Assembly (NCBI RefSeq): GCF_001279005.1
Contig: NZ_LGCN01000002.1
Span: forward strand, 62,001 to 126,000
Reading direction: 5' to 3'
DNA: 64,000 bases
Source of the DNA: Streptomyces caelestis
GTDB taxonomy: Bacteria; Actinomycetota; Actinomycetes; Streptomycetales; Streptomycetaceae
Numbering within the stretch: the first letter of the stretch is position 1; every line of letters begins with the position of its first letter. Positions 56,906-64,000 of the stretch are shown here, one piece after another. The translations under genes were made by a program, and so were the position numbers. The notes under the pieces were generated by a model, which had not been told where the DNA came from, ran no database searches, and was given only the letters and a program-made list of their open reading frames with translations.

Positions 56906-58231
56906 GTGAGCGAGACGGACACGGCCAGGAGCGTCACCGGTGAGGACGAGGTCGTGGACCTCTGCCGCGAGCTGATCCGGATCGACACCAGCAACTACGG
57001 CGACCACTCGGGCCCCGGCGAGCGCAAGGCGGCCGAGTACGTCGCCGAGAAGCTCGCCGAGGTGGGCCTGGAACCGGAGATCTTCGAGTCGCACCCCGGA
57101 CGCGCCTCCACGGTGGCCCGGATCGAGGGCGAGGACCCGTCCCGGCCCGCGCTGCTCATCCACGGCCACACGGACGTCGTACCGGCCAACGCCGTCGACT
57201 GGACCCACCACCCCTTCTCCGGCGAGATCGCCGACGGATGCGTGTGGGGGCGCGGGGCCGTCGACATGAAGGACATGGACGCGATGACCCTCGCGGTCGT
57301 CCGCGACCGGCTGCGCAGCGGACGCAAGCCCCCGCGCGACGTCGTCCTCGCCTTCCTCGCCGACGAGGAGGCCGGCGGCACGTACGGCGCCCGCCACCTG
57401 GTCGACAACCACCCGCACCTCTTCGAGGGCGTCACCGAGGCGATCAGCGAGGTGGGCGGCTTCTCGTTCACCGTCAGCGAGCAGCGCCGCCTGTATCTGA
57501 TCCAGACGGCCGAGAAGGGCATGCACTGGATGAAGCTGACCGTGGCCGGCACCGCCGGGCACGGGTCGATGATCCACCGCGACAACGCCATCACCGAGCT
57601 GTCGGAGGCCGTCGCGCGCCTCGGCCGGCACACCTTCCCGGTCCGCGTCACGAAGACGACCCGGGCCTTCCTCGACGAACTGGGCGACGCCCTCGGGACC
57701 GAGCTCGACCCGGAGGACATGGAGGGGACCCTCGCGAAGCTCGGCGGCATCGCCAAGCTCATCGGCGCGACGCTGAGCAACACCGCCAATCCCACCCAGC
57801 TGGGCGCGGGCTACAAGGTCAACGTCATCCCGGGCGAGGCGACCGCGCACGTGGACGGCCGTTTCCTGCCCGGACACGAGGAGGAGTTCCTCGCCGACCT
57901 CGACCGGATCCTCGGTCCGAAGGTGCGGCGCGAGGACGTCCACTCCGACAAGGCCGTCGAGACCACGTTCGACGGAGCCCTCGTGGACGCGATGCAGTCC
58001 GCGCTGGTGGCCGAGGACCCGGCCGCGAAGGCCATCCCGTACATGCTCTCCGGCGGCACGGACGCCAAGTCCTTCGACGACCTCGGTATCCGGGGCTTCG
58101 GCTTCGCGCCGCTGAAGCTGCCCCCGGAGCTGGACTTCGCCGGCATGTTCCACGGGGTCGACGAGCGGGTGCCGGTGGACGGTCTGAAGTTCGGCGTGCG
58201 GGTGCTCGACCGCTTCCTCGACGCGAGCTGA
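56906..58231 (+). CDS. M20/M25/M40-family metallopeptidase
   Basis: A 441-residue dizinc peptidase/deacylase. Metal and catalytic residues are in IHGHTDVVPAN (His, Asp), RGAVDMKDMDA (Asp), DEEAGGTYGARHLV (catalytic Glu and metal Glu) and MFHGVDERVPVDG (final His). The dimerisation domain lies in the middle. It cleaves a peptide or N-acyl amino acid; the substrate is unknown. No signal peptide, so cytoplasmic. GTG at 56906 with GGGAGGA upstream. Confidence 0.94.
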   Translation: MSETDTARSVTGEDEVVDLCRELIRIDTSNYGDHSGPGERKAAEYVAEKLAEVGLEPEIFESHPGRASTVARIEGEDPSRPALLIHGHTDVVPANAVDWTHHPFSGEIADGCVWGRGAVDMKDMDAMTLAVVRDRLRSGRKPPRDVVLAFLADEEAGGTYGARHLVDNHPHLFEGVTEAISEVGGFSFTVSEQRRLYLIQTAEKGMHWMKLTVAGTAGHGSMIHRDNAITELSEAVARLGRHTFPVRVTKTTRAFLDELGDALGTELDPEDMEGTLAKLGGIAKLIGATLSNTANPTQLGAGYKVNVIPGEATAHVDGRFLPGHEEEFLADLDRILGPKVRREDVHSDKAVETTFDGALVDAMQSALVAEDPAAKAIPYMLSGGTDAKSFDDLGIRGFGFAPLKLPPELDFAGMFHGVDERVPVDGLKFGVRVLDRFLDAS

Positions 58232-58274
58232 GACGGTTACCCGATGACCTCAATAATCGCCCAGACGTGCGGAG

Positions 58275-58304
58275 TTGACTGAAAAGAGTGAATGCGACGA
58301 TAAG
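58275..58304 (+). promoter_or_regulatory. Candidate chpH promoter
   Basis: TTGACT (58275-58280) and GATAAG (58299-58304) are separated by 18 bases, about 80 bases before the chpH ATG. In S. coelicolor chpH is reported to depend on sigma BldN; no clear BldN site was found here, so a housekeeping-type promoter is only one possibility. Confidence 0.4.
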
Positions 58305-58383
58305 CTCGTAGCCTCATTACTCCGTCCTCGTTAGCCGTGATGTGATCCGCGACTTTGGATCGCTTTGCCAACAAGGAGGAATA

Positions 58384-58617
58384 ATGCTCAAGAAGATCGT
58401 CGCCGTCGCGGCTGCCACCGGTGGTCTGGTTCTCGCGGGCGCGGGCATGGCCGCCGCCGACTCCGGTGCCCAGGGTGCCGCCGTGCACTCCCCGGGTGTC
58501 CTTTCCGGCAACGTCGTGCAGGCCCCGATCCACGTCCCCGTGAACGTCTGCGGCAACACGATCTCCGTGATCGGGCTGCTGAACCCCGCCTTCGGCAACG
58601 TCTGCATCAACAAGTGA
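58384..58617 (+). CDS. chpH: Short chaplin ChpH
   Basis: A 77-residue secreted amphipathic protein. Residues 1-25 form a signal peptide (cleavage after AAA). The mature chaplin domain contains DSGAQGAAVHSPGVLSGN, VNVCGNTISVIGLLNPAFGN and VCINK, with the Cys pair (56 and 74) conserved in short chaplins. It assembles into amyloid-like fibres that make aerial hyphae and spores hydrophobic. AAGGAGG lies upstream. A strong hairpin follows, separating it from the long chaplin gene. Confidence 0.96.
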   Translation: MLKKIVAVAAATGGLVLAGAGMAAADSGAQGAAVHSPGVLSGNVVQAPIHVPVNVCGNTISVIGLLNPAFGNVCINK

Positions 58618-58660
58618 CGTCGTGCCTCGCCCTCTAGGGAACGCCCGCTGAGGGCTTGAG

Positions 58661-58705
58661 CCCGTCGGCCCCGGAGCGCGCGCCATGTGCTCCGGGGCCG
58701 ACGGG
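58661..58705. terminator. Strong hairpin between chpH and chpC
   Basis: CCCGTCGGCCCCGGAGC (58661-58677) and GCTCCGGGGCCGACGGG (58689-58705) form a perfect 17-base stem with an 11-base loop. It ends the chpH transcript, so chpC likely has its own promoter. Confidence 0.85.
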
Positions 58706-58783
58706 TCTCACCGAACGTCGGAACACCGGGAATCCTGCGGAACGCCGATTCCCGGCACCAGGTCGAAGGCAGGGATTTCAGCA

Positions 58784-59668
58784 ATGCGACAGGTCACCCG
58801 CAAGGGCCTGATGACGATGGCGGCGGCCACGGGCGTCCTCGCCGCCGCGGGCGGGGTCGCCCACGCCGACTCCGGCGCGGCGGGCCATGCCGCCGGCTCG
58901 CCCGGTGTGGGCTCCGGGAACACGGTGCAGGCGCCGGTGGACGTGCCGGTGAACGTCTGCGGCAACACGGTCAATGTCGTCGGTGTCCTCAACCCGTCCG
59001 TGGGGAACTCCTGCGCCAACCAGGGTGGCTCCTCCTCGGGCGGCCACGGCGGCTCCGGCGGCCACGGCGGCGCGCACGCCGACGGCCACGCCGCCGGCTC
59101 GCCCGGCGTGCTCTCCGGGAACACGGTGCAGGTGCCGGTGCACGCGCCGGTCAACGTCTGCGGCAACACGGTCAATGTCGTCGGTGTCCTCAACCCGTCC
59201 GTGGGGAACTCCTGCGCCAACCAGGGCGGGGCCCCCTCGCCGGGGGGCCACGGCGGCTCGCACGCCGACGGACACACCGGCTCGCCCGGCGTGGGCTCCG
59301 GCAACCACATCCAGGTCCCGATCCACGTCCCGGTGAACGTCTGCGGCAACAGCGTCGACATCCTCGGCGCCGGCAACGCCACCGAGGGCGGCGGCTGCGC
59401 GAACGGCGGCTCGGACCGCGACACCCCGGGACAGCCCGGCGAACCGGGCGGCCCCGGCAGCCCCGGGCGCCCCGGCGACGGGCCGGGCACCCCGGACCGC
59501 CCGTCGGCCGACGACCCGCGGGGCGTCCACTCCCTCACCCGGCCCCGGCACGACGCACAGCTCGCGCAGACCGGCAGCGAGCTGCCGATGGGCCTCGTCC
59601 TGCCCGTCGGCGCGGGCGCGCTGCTCGCCGGCGCGGTCCTCTACCGCAAGGCGCGGACCGCCGCGTGA
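58784..59668 (+). CDS. chpC: Long chaplin with three chaplin domains, ChpC-like
   Basis: A 294-residue sortase-anchored protein. Residues 1-28 form a signal peptide. Three chaplin domains follow, with Cys pairs 59/77, 126/144 and 187/205; domains 1 and 2 are nearly identical and domain 3 is diverged. Gly/His-rich linkers separate them. A collagen-like Pro-Gly tract (213-240) leads to the sortase motif LAQTG (260-264), a hydrophobic helix and KARTAA tail. S. coelicolor long chaplins (ChpA-C) are described with two domains, so three is unusual. Placement beside chpH identifies it as the ChpC position. Confidence 0.93.
   Translation: MRQVTRKGLMTMAAATGVLAAAGGVAHADSGAAGHAAGSPGVGSGNTVQAPVDVPVNVCGNTVNVVGVLNPSVGNSCANQGGSSSGGHGGSGGHGGAHADGHAAGSPGVLSGNTVQVPVHAPVNVCGNTVNVVGVLNPSVGNSCANQGGAPSPGGHGGSHADGHTGSPGVGSGNHIQVPIHVPVNVCGNSVDILGAGNATEGGGCANGGSDRDTPGQPGEPGGPGSPGRPGDGPGTPDRPSADDPRGVHSLTRPRHDAQLAQTGSELPMGLVLPVGAGALLAGAVLYRKARTAA
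58952..59226 (+). repeat. Identical 74-base direct repeats within the long chaplin gene
   Basis: Bases 58952-59025 are identical to 59153-59226 over 74 bases, 201 bases (67 codons) apart. They encode the core NVCGNTVNVVGVLNPSVGNS. Even third positions are conserved, which points to recent duplication or gene conversion between the two domains. Confidence 0.85.
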
Positions 59669-59674
59669 CGCCGG

Positions 59675-59718
59675 ACACACGGAGCGGACCCCGCGATCGC
59701 GGGGTCCGCTCCGTGTGT
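59675..59718. terminator. 44-bp perfect palindrome, bidirectional terminator
   Basis: ACACACGGAGCGGACCCCGC is the left arm start; 59675-59696 and 59697-59718 are perfect inverse copies, 22 bases each with no loop. It lies between chpC (ends 59668) and the convergent DUF5703 gene (ends 59741). Confidence 0.85.
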
Positions 59719-59740
59719 GATTCCGGTCGGGTGTCGAGGA

Positions 59741-59929
59741 TCACCAGGTGGCGCGCACCTGGCGGATGATCCGCCTCCGCAGCCGCACCCTGCGACTGCC
59801 GTCACGCATCAGCGTCAGGCGGTACAACTCCCAGTGACCGTACTCCGCATGGTCCGTCAGTAGACGTGCCGTCTCGTTGCGGGAGACCCCGCGCGGTACG
59901 TGCACGTCGACAAATTCGTATTCCGGCAT
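59741..59929 (-). CDS. DUF5703 family small protein
   Basis: A 62-residue protein, MPEYEFVDVHVPRGVSRNETAR, with central HWELYRLTLMRDG and a basic tail RRRIIRQVRATW. This is the DUF5703 pattern conserved in Streptomyces. No function is known. It diverges from the acidic protein gene at 59977, with 47 bases between start codons. Its upstream region has no ribosome site, so leaderless initiation is possible. Confidence 0.85.
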   Translation of the reverse strand: MPEYEFVDVHVPRGVSRNETARLLTDHAEYGHWELYRLTLMRDGSRRVRLRRRIIRQVRATW

Positions 59930-59963
59930 CGCATCTATTGTGCGGTCCGGGCCCCGGTACGGA

Positions 59964-59969
59964 TAGCGT
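59964..59969 (+). promoter_or_regulatory. -10 element TAGCGT of a probable leaderless gene
   Basis: TAGCGT lies seven bases before the ATG of the acidic protein gene and there is no Shine-Dalgarno. Same hexamer and spacing as before the GNAT gene at 2533. Confidence 0.5.
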
Positions 59970-59976
59970 CTGCACT

Positions 59977-60651
59977 ATGTCTGATGCTGCGCAGCCCACC
60001 GCTGCCGAGGTACGCGCCGCCGCCGAGGCGGTGAAGACCGCGCTCGACCGCCACCTGGCCGCGGTCGAACGCCGGTCGGGGGAGGACGACCCGGCCGTCT
60101 ACGAGGCGTTCAACCAGCTGGCCGCGGCCGCGGAGGCGTACGACGAACTGCTCTACGACCGCTACGACGAGGTCACCCCCTTCGAGATCCCCGGCGCGGA
60201 GGACACGCCGCCGTACACCGGCCCCGATGAGCCGGCCGCGCTCAGTGTGCTGATCCGCCGCGACTACGCCGTCGTGGAACCCCAGCGGCTGCGCGCGCAC
60301 GCCCAGCGGATCGAGGCGGCGGACGACGAGAGCGCGGAGGTGTCAGGCACCGTCCACGGCGCGCTCGGCCTGCTGTTCGGCGAGTTCGAGCCGGACGAGA
60401 TCGCCTCCCGGCACAAGGAGTTCGGGCTGGAGGAGGGCGACTCCACGCTCTGGGTGACGGCATCGGACGACCCGGCGGAACCCGGCGAGTGGCTGGAGGC
60501 GCCGTTCGAGCAGGTGGACCCGCAGCGGGTGGTGTGCCGCTTCGACGTCAGCGCGGTCTTCGACGACGAGGAGGACCTCGACGACGAGGACGAGCTCGAC
60601 CCGAGCCTGGACGAGGACGAGGACCTGGAACCCCTCGACACGGACCGCTGA
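59977..60651 (+). CDS. Conserved hypothetical protein with acidic C-terminal tail
   Basis: A 224-residue cytoplasmic protein. The N-terminal half is helical (VRAAAEAVKTALDRHLAAVERRS). A middle region has LSVLIRRDYAVVEPQRLRAHAQR. The last 30 residues are almost entirely Asp/Glu (DDEEDLDDEDELDPSLDEDED), typical of nucleic-acid mimics, chaperone-binding or metal-binding tails. I do not recognise a named family. A 12-base stem terminator follows at 60669. Confidence 0.78.
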   Translation: MSDAAQPTAAEVRAAAEAVKTALDRHLAAVERRSGEDDPAVYEAFNQLAAAAEAYDELLYDRYDEVTPFEIPGAEDTPPYTGPDEPAALSVLIRRDYAVVEPQRLRAHAQRIEAADDESAEVSGTVHGALGLLFGEFEPDEIASRHKEFGLEEGDSTLWVTASDDPAEPGEWLEAPFEQVDPQRVVCRFDVSAVFDDEEDLDDEDELDPSLDEDEDLEPLDTDR

Positions 60652-60668
60652 CCGCACCCGCCCCGCAC

Positions 60669-60695
60669 GGCGGCGGCACCCCCGGTGCCGCCGCC
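60669..60695. terminator. 12-bp stem-loop between convergent genes
   Basis: GGCGGCGGCACC (60669-60680), loop CCC, and GGTGCCGCCGCC (60684-60695) lie between the stops at 60651 and 60716. Confidence 0.75.
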
Positions 60696-60715
60696 CGCGC
60701 ACCTACGGGCCCGGC

Positions 60716-62773
60716 TCAGCCCTCCGTCACCGGGACCTGCGGGGCCAGCAGCACCGGCAACCGGGTGGTCCGCGGCTTCGCCGGCACCTCGGCCACGGCA
60801 CGCGGCAGCGCCTGCTCCGCACCGTGCACCACGGACAGATGCCGGTCGGCCCGGCTGAACGCCGTGTACACCCACGGCCGGCTCAGCGCCTGCACGGCGT
60901 CACCGGGCAGCACCACGACCACCGCGGGCCACCGGCAGCCCACCGCCTGGTGCGCGGTCAGCGCCCACCCGTGCCGCAGGGACGGTTCCACCCGCTCCCT
61001 GGGTACGACGACCTCCTCGCCGCCGCACTCCAGATGCAGCCCCTCGCCGTCGGCCCGCACCACGCGGCCCGGCAGCGTACGTCCCGGAACGGGGGAGTAG
61101 GCGACCCGGTCACCCGGATCGAACCCGCCGAAGCGCCCCGGCCCTGGATTCAGCCGTTCCTTCAGCGCGGCGTTCAGTACCCGCGTGCCCACCGCACCCC
61201 CGTGCCCCGGGGTGATCACCTGGGTCTCCTCGGCCGGCACCCCGATGGCACGTGGCACCGAGTCCACCACCAGCTGCACGGTCCGGTGCACGGCCTCTCC
61301 GGCGTCCCGCACCGGCACGATCACGACCTCCTTGCCGGGCGCCGCCACCGGGTTCAGCTCGCCGACTCCGACCCCCGAGACCAGCTCGCCCAGCGGGCCG
61401 GGATCCGGCCGCCGCGAGGCGACCTGCGGGCAGACCCGCGCCGCCAGCAGATCCGCGAACACCCGCCCGGGCCCCGCCGACCACAGCACTCCCGGATCCC
61501 CGGCCAGCACCAGCCGCGCCCCGTCCGGCAGCGACTCCGTCACCAGCGCGGCGGTCTCGACGTCCAGCTGCGGGGCGTCGAGCACCACCAGCAGATCCAC
61601 GTCCAGCGCCCCGTCGGCGTCCCGCCCGGGCCCCTCGGCACCGGACAGCAGCCCCGCGACGGTGGCGACCCCGGTCCCCTCGACCAGGCCCGCGAACCGG
61701 GCGCGCCCGACCGGACCGTGGGCGGCGGCCCAGACCCGCAGCCCCAGACCCCGCGCGGCGCGCACCAGGGCCGCCGGCTCGGCCAGCGAGGCCTCCCCAC
61801 CGGTGTGCAGCACCAGCCCGTGCCCGGCGACCGCCCGGATCAGCCCACCCGCGGAGCCCTCCGCCGAGACGGCCGCACGCTCCCACTCCTCGCCCGCACC
61901 GTCCTGCGCGGTCACGGAGTCGACCAGGCGGGCCAGTCCGTCGGCCAGACTCTCCTCGGCCAGCGCACACCGCTCCAGCCCCACCAGCACCCGCACCGGC
62001 GGCTCCCCGTCCTCCTCGGCGCCGCCGGCGTCGCCGACGGCGTCCTGGAAGACGAGCACGTCCCCCTCCGCGATGGCGTTCTGCACGGCCTCCTCGGCCT
62101 CGGGCACTTTCTGCCGCCCCAGCGCGGCGACCAGCGCGGCCATGTCCAGCACGGTGTGCCCGGCCAGCGCGGCCTGCTCCAGCAGCCACACGGTGACCGC
62201 CCGCCCCCGCCGCTCGTCGTCCGGCCCGGCCCCGAGCAACGCCCGGGCGAACCCGTCCGCCTGCTCGGGCCGCACCCCGGGGACCCGCAGCAGCTGCCAG
62301 GGATCGGCGCGCAGCACGTCGGCGCCCCCGTCCCCGAGCACACCGGCGGCCTGTACGGCGATCCCCTCCGGCGCGCCCCCCTGGACCAGCACCCCCCGCA
62401 GGTCCTCGACGGCGCCGGCGGCGGGAGCCACCGGCCCCGGCGCCGCGGCCGGAACCCGGCGCACGGGCTCGGGAGCGGGCCGCCGCGGCGCGGGCGCGGC
62501 CTCCGCGAACACGGCGACGGCCGGCTTCTCCCCGCTCTCCACGGCCCGCACGGCGGCCAGCAGATCCGCGGCCGTGCCGCTCAGCTTGCCCCCGGCCTCG
62601 ATCGGCCCCTGCCGCTCCGCCTTCCGCCGCTCGATCCGCTCCCGCTCCAGGCGCTGCGCGGCCAGCTCGGCCTCGGCCTCGGACACCTGCGCGGCCTCGG
62701 ACACCTCCGTGCCCTCGGCAGACGTCCCCGGCTCCTCGGCGTCCTCCGCGGTCTCGGGCGGCTCCGTGCTCAC
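60716..62773 (-). CDS. RecD2-like protein with degenerate Walker A and B motifs
   Basis: A 685-residue protein laid out like RecD2 helicases. It has a charged coiled-coil-like N-terminus, a helix-hairpin-helix segment (LLRVPGVRPEQADGFARAL, about 161-179), two RecA-like lobes, and the UvrD_C_2 end HGWALTAHQAVGCRWPAVVV...WVYTAFSRADRHLSVV. The ATP loop is HTGGEASLAE at 323-332, where true enzymes have GGPGTGKTT, so the catalytic Lys is missing. The Walker B is VVLDAPQL at 396-403, lacking the DE pair. It probably binds DNA or a partner without helicase activity. Its GTG overlaps the AKR stop (GTGA). Confidence 0.85.
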   Translation of the reverse strand: MSTEPPETAEDAEEPGTSAEGTEVSEAAQVSEAEAELAAQRLERERIERRKAERQGPIEAGGKLSGTAADLLAAVRAVESGEKPAVAVFAEAAPAPRRPAPEPVRRVPAAAPGPVAPAAGAVEDLRGVLVQGGAPEGIAVQAAGVLGDGGADVLRADPWQLLRVPGVRPEQADGFARALLGAGPDDERRGRAVTVWLLEQAALAGHTVLDMAALVAALGRQKVPEAEEAVQNAIAEGDVLVFQDAVGDAGGAEEDGEPPVRVLVGLERCALAEESLADGLARLVDSVTAQDGAGEEWERAAVSAEGSAGGLIRAVAGHGLVLHTGGEASLAEPAALVRAARGLGLRVWAAAHGPVGRARFAGLVEGTGVATVAGLLSGAEGPGRDADGALDVDLLVVLDAPQLDVETAALVTESLPDGARLVLAGDPGVLWSAGPGRVFADLLAARVCPQVASRRPDPGPLGELVSGVGVGELNPVAAPGKEVVIVPVRDAGEAVHRTVQLVVDSVPRAIGVPAEETQVITPGHGGAVGTRVLNAALKERLNPGPGRFGGFDPGDRVAYSPVPGRTLPGRVVRADGEGLHLECGGEEVVVPRERVEPSLRHGWALTAHQAVGCRWPAVVVVLPGDAVQALSRPWVYTAFSRADRHLSVVHGAEQALPRAVAEVPAKPRTTRLPVLLAPQVPVTEG

Positions 62774-63756
62774 AGCGTGCTCCAGTCGTGATCGGGATAG
62801 CGGTGCACGGGCGCCGACACGTCGTCGAGAGCCCGGCAGATCTCGTCAGGAAGACTAAGGGCCTCCACTGACAACGCCGCCGTGAGCTGCTGCGCGGTGC
62901 GCGCGCCGACGACGGGGGCGGCCACACCGGGCCGGTCACGGACCCAGGCGAGGGCCACCTGCAGCGCGGTCACGGCGAGCCCGTCCGCCGCCGTGGTCAC
63001 GGCGTCCACGATGCGGCTCGCCGTGTCGTCGAGATACGGCGCGACGAACGGGGCGAGGTGCTGCGAGGCGCCCCGGGAATCCACCGGGGCGGCGTCGTTG
63101 CGGTACTTGCCGGTGAGCACGCCCCGGCCGAGCGGCGAGGACGGCAACAGCCCGATCCCCAGGTCGAGGGCGGCGGGAAGGACCTCGCGCTCGACGCCCC
63201 GCTGGAGCAGCGAGTACTCCATCTGGGTGCTCGCCAGCCGGGTCCGCGTCCCCGGCGCGGCGAGCTGCCAGGTCGCCGCCTTGGCCAGCTGCCAGCCGCA
63301 GAAGTCGGAGACCCCGGCGTAGCGCACGCGCCCGCTGCCGACGGCGGTGTCGAGCGCGGCGAGCGTCTCGTCCAGCGGGGTGGCGGGGTCGTAGGCGTGG
63401 ACGTGCCACACGTCGACGTAGTCGGTACCGAGGCGGGCGAGCGAGGCGTCCAGGGCGGAGAGCAGATGGCCGCGCGAGCCGTCGACCCGGCGGTCCGGGT
63501 CGGCCACGCTCCCGGCCTTCGTCGAGATGACGAGGTCCCGGCGGGGCACGAGTCCGTCCATCAGCCTGCCGAGCAGGTACTCGGACTCTCCGTCGCCGTA
63601 CACGTCGGCGGTGTCGACGAGGGTCCCGCCGGCTTCCCAGAAGGTCTTCAAGAGGTCCGCGGCGTCGTGCTCGTCGGTGTCCCGACCCCAGGTCAGAGTC
63701 CCGAGCCCGATCCGGGACACACGCAGGCCGGTACGGCCGAGATGCCTCTGCTCCAT
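62770..63756 (-). CDS. Aldo/keto reductase
   Basis: A 328-residue NADPH-dependent (beta/alpha)8 reductase. The catalytic tetrad is visible: Asp-Tyr in VDTADVYGDGESE, Lys in DLVISTKAGS and His in VDVWHVHAYD. The C-terminal SPLGRGVLTGKY and GARTAQQLTAALS are typical. It reduces an aldehyde or ketone of unknown nature. It is upstream of, and overlaps by four bases, the RecD2-like gene. Confidence 0.92.
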   Translation of the reverse strand: MEQRHLGRTGLRVSRIGLGTLTWGRDTDEHDAADLLKTFWEAGGTLVDTADVYGDGESEYLLGRLMDGLVPRRDLVISTKAGSVADPDRRVDGSRGHLLSALDASLARLGTDYVDVWHVHAYDPATPLDETLAALDTAVGSGRVRYAGVSDFCGWQLAKAATWQLAAPGTRTRLASTQMEYSLLQRGVEREVLPAALDLGIGLLPSSPLGRGVLTGKYRNDAAPVDSRGASQHLAPFVAPYLDDTASRIVDAVTTAADGLAVTALQVALAWVRDRPGVAAPVVGARTAQQLTAALSVEALSLPDEICRALDDVSAPVHRYPDHDWSTL

Positions 63757-64000
63757 GAACGCCGAGATTACTGGCCGGAGCCTTGGGCGTGGGGACCTGT
63801 GGACAAGGGATTTCCGGTCGGTCCGACGCCGGCGCGGGCCGACCTCTCCACGTGCCCCGGCGTCGTACGGGGTGCCCCGTGCCGGTGCCGACCGGCTGGT
63901 GTCAGCGCGGCCCGGCGCTTGTGGGGGGCGTCGCGCCCACCCGTGCCGCTCTGCGGCACGACTGCCCGCGGCTGACGCGGCATGCGGCTGCCCGCAGAGG
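63757..64000. other. Region at the window end with no recognised gene
   Basis: The last 244 bases show no start codon with a ribosome site and no clear coding signal on either strand. They probably contain the promoter of the aldo/keto reductase, and possibly the end of a gene beyond the window. Confidence 0.5.

Noticed and set aside
63757..64000. Start of another gene at the right end
   Set aside because: No coding bias or ribosome-binding site on either strand within the window.

Overview
This window is a high-GC actinobacterial chromosome segment and is almost certainly from a Streptomyces. It carries adjacent short and long chaplin genes (aerial-hyphae proteins made only by streptomycetes and close relatives), a [2Fe-2S] SoxR, a SigK-type ECF sigma factor, many TetR and GntR regulators, GTG and TTG starts, and intergenic repeat elements typical of the genus. 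Several genes (GDSL lipase, hmgA, CitMHS transporter, soxR, gluconate operon, chpH-chpC) sit in the order I remember from the S. coelicolor SCO17xx-SCO16xx core region. That match is from memory, not from a search. The content is core chromosome: I see no prophage, insertion sequence, CRISPR array or large biosynthetic cluster.

Layout. (1) 1-7.0 kb: a 44-residue small protein, a methyltransferase, a DUF402 protein, a double-GNAT acetyltransferase with a divergent YtrA-type GntR, an AAA ATPase, and a GT2-GT2-polysaccharide deacetylase operon with overlapping genes. (2) 7.5-16.6 kb: a secreted GDSL lipase, then a probable envelope-stress locus. In it an ECF sigma factor and its RskA-type anti-sigma diverge from DUF4331 protein - TPR membrane protein - RcnA-like metal exporter - Ser/Thr kinase. 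(3) 16.7-24.4 kb: an ABC exporter with a divergent TetR and twin operators, the hmgA-GntR-type ISP-like operon of tyrosine catabolism, a lipoprotein and another TetR. (4) 24.5-37.8 kb: a molybdopterin oxidoreductase, a CitMHS citrate transporter with an MFS protein, an orphan MsiK-like ATPase, aldehyde and alcohol dehydrogenases, a DMT exporter with ArsR, and a TetR/acyl-CoA dehydrogenase pair whose operator is repeated upstream of the aldehyde dehydrogenase. (5) 37.8-47.9 kb: a small membrane protein, TetR, MaoC hydratase, SoxR, a NamZ-like muramidase, then an acyl-CoA module: SDR, a decayed acyl-CoA ligase, TetR, an ACAD10/11-like acyl-CoA dehydrogenase, its partner kinase and a quinone oxidoreductase. 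(6) 48.0-56.7 kb: two DUF202 membrane proteins, a NUDIX hydrolase, an amino acid permease, the gluconate operon with its FadR-type repressor, HxlR, a Rid protein, YchJ and tRNA-Leu(GAG). (7) 56.9-64 kb: an M20 peptidase, chaplins ChpH and ChpC (the latter with three chaplin domains), DUF5703, an acidic protein, a RecD-like protein without a Walker A motif, and an aldo/keto reductase.

The most interesting items are four. The first is the putative 4-hydroxyacyl-CoA phosphorylating module at 42.4-46.8 kb, with a freshly degraded ligase. The second is the SigK/DUF4331/TPR/metal-exporter locus, with a candidate sigma-specific promoter. The third is the catalytically degenerate RecD2-like protein. 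The fourth is a set of matching inverted repeats that assign target genes to the local TetR regulators.
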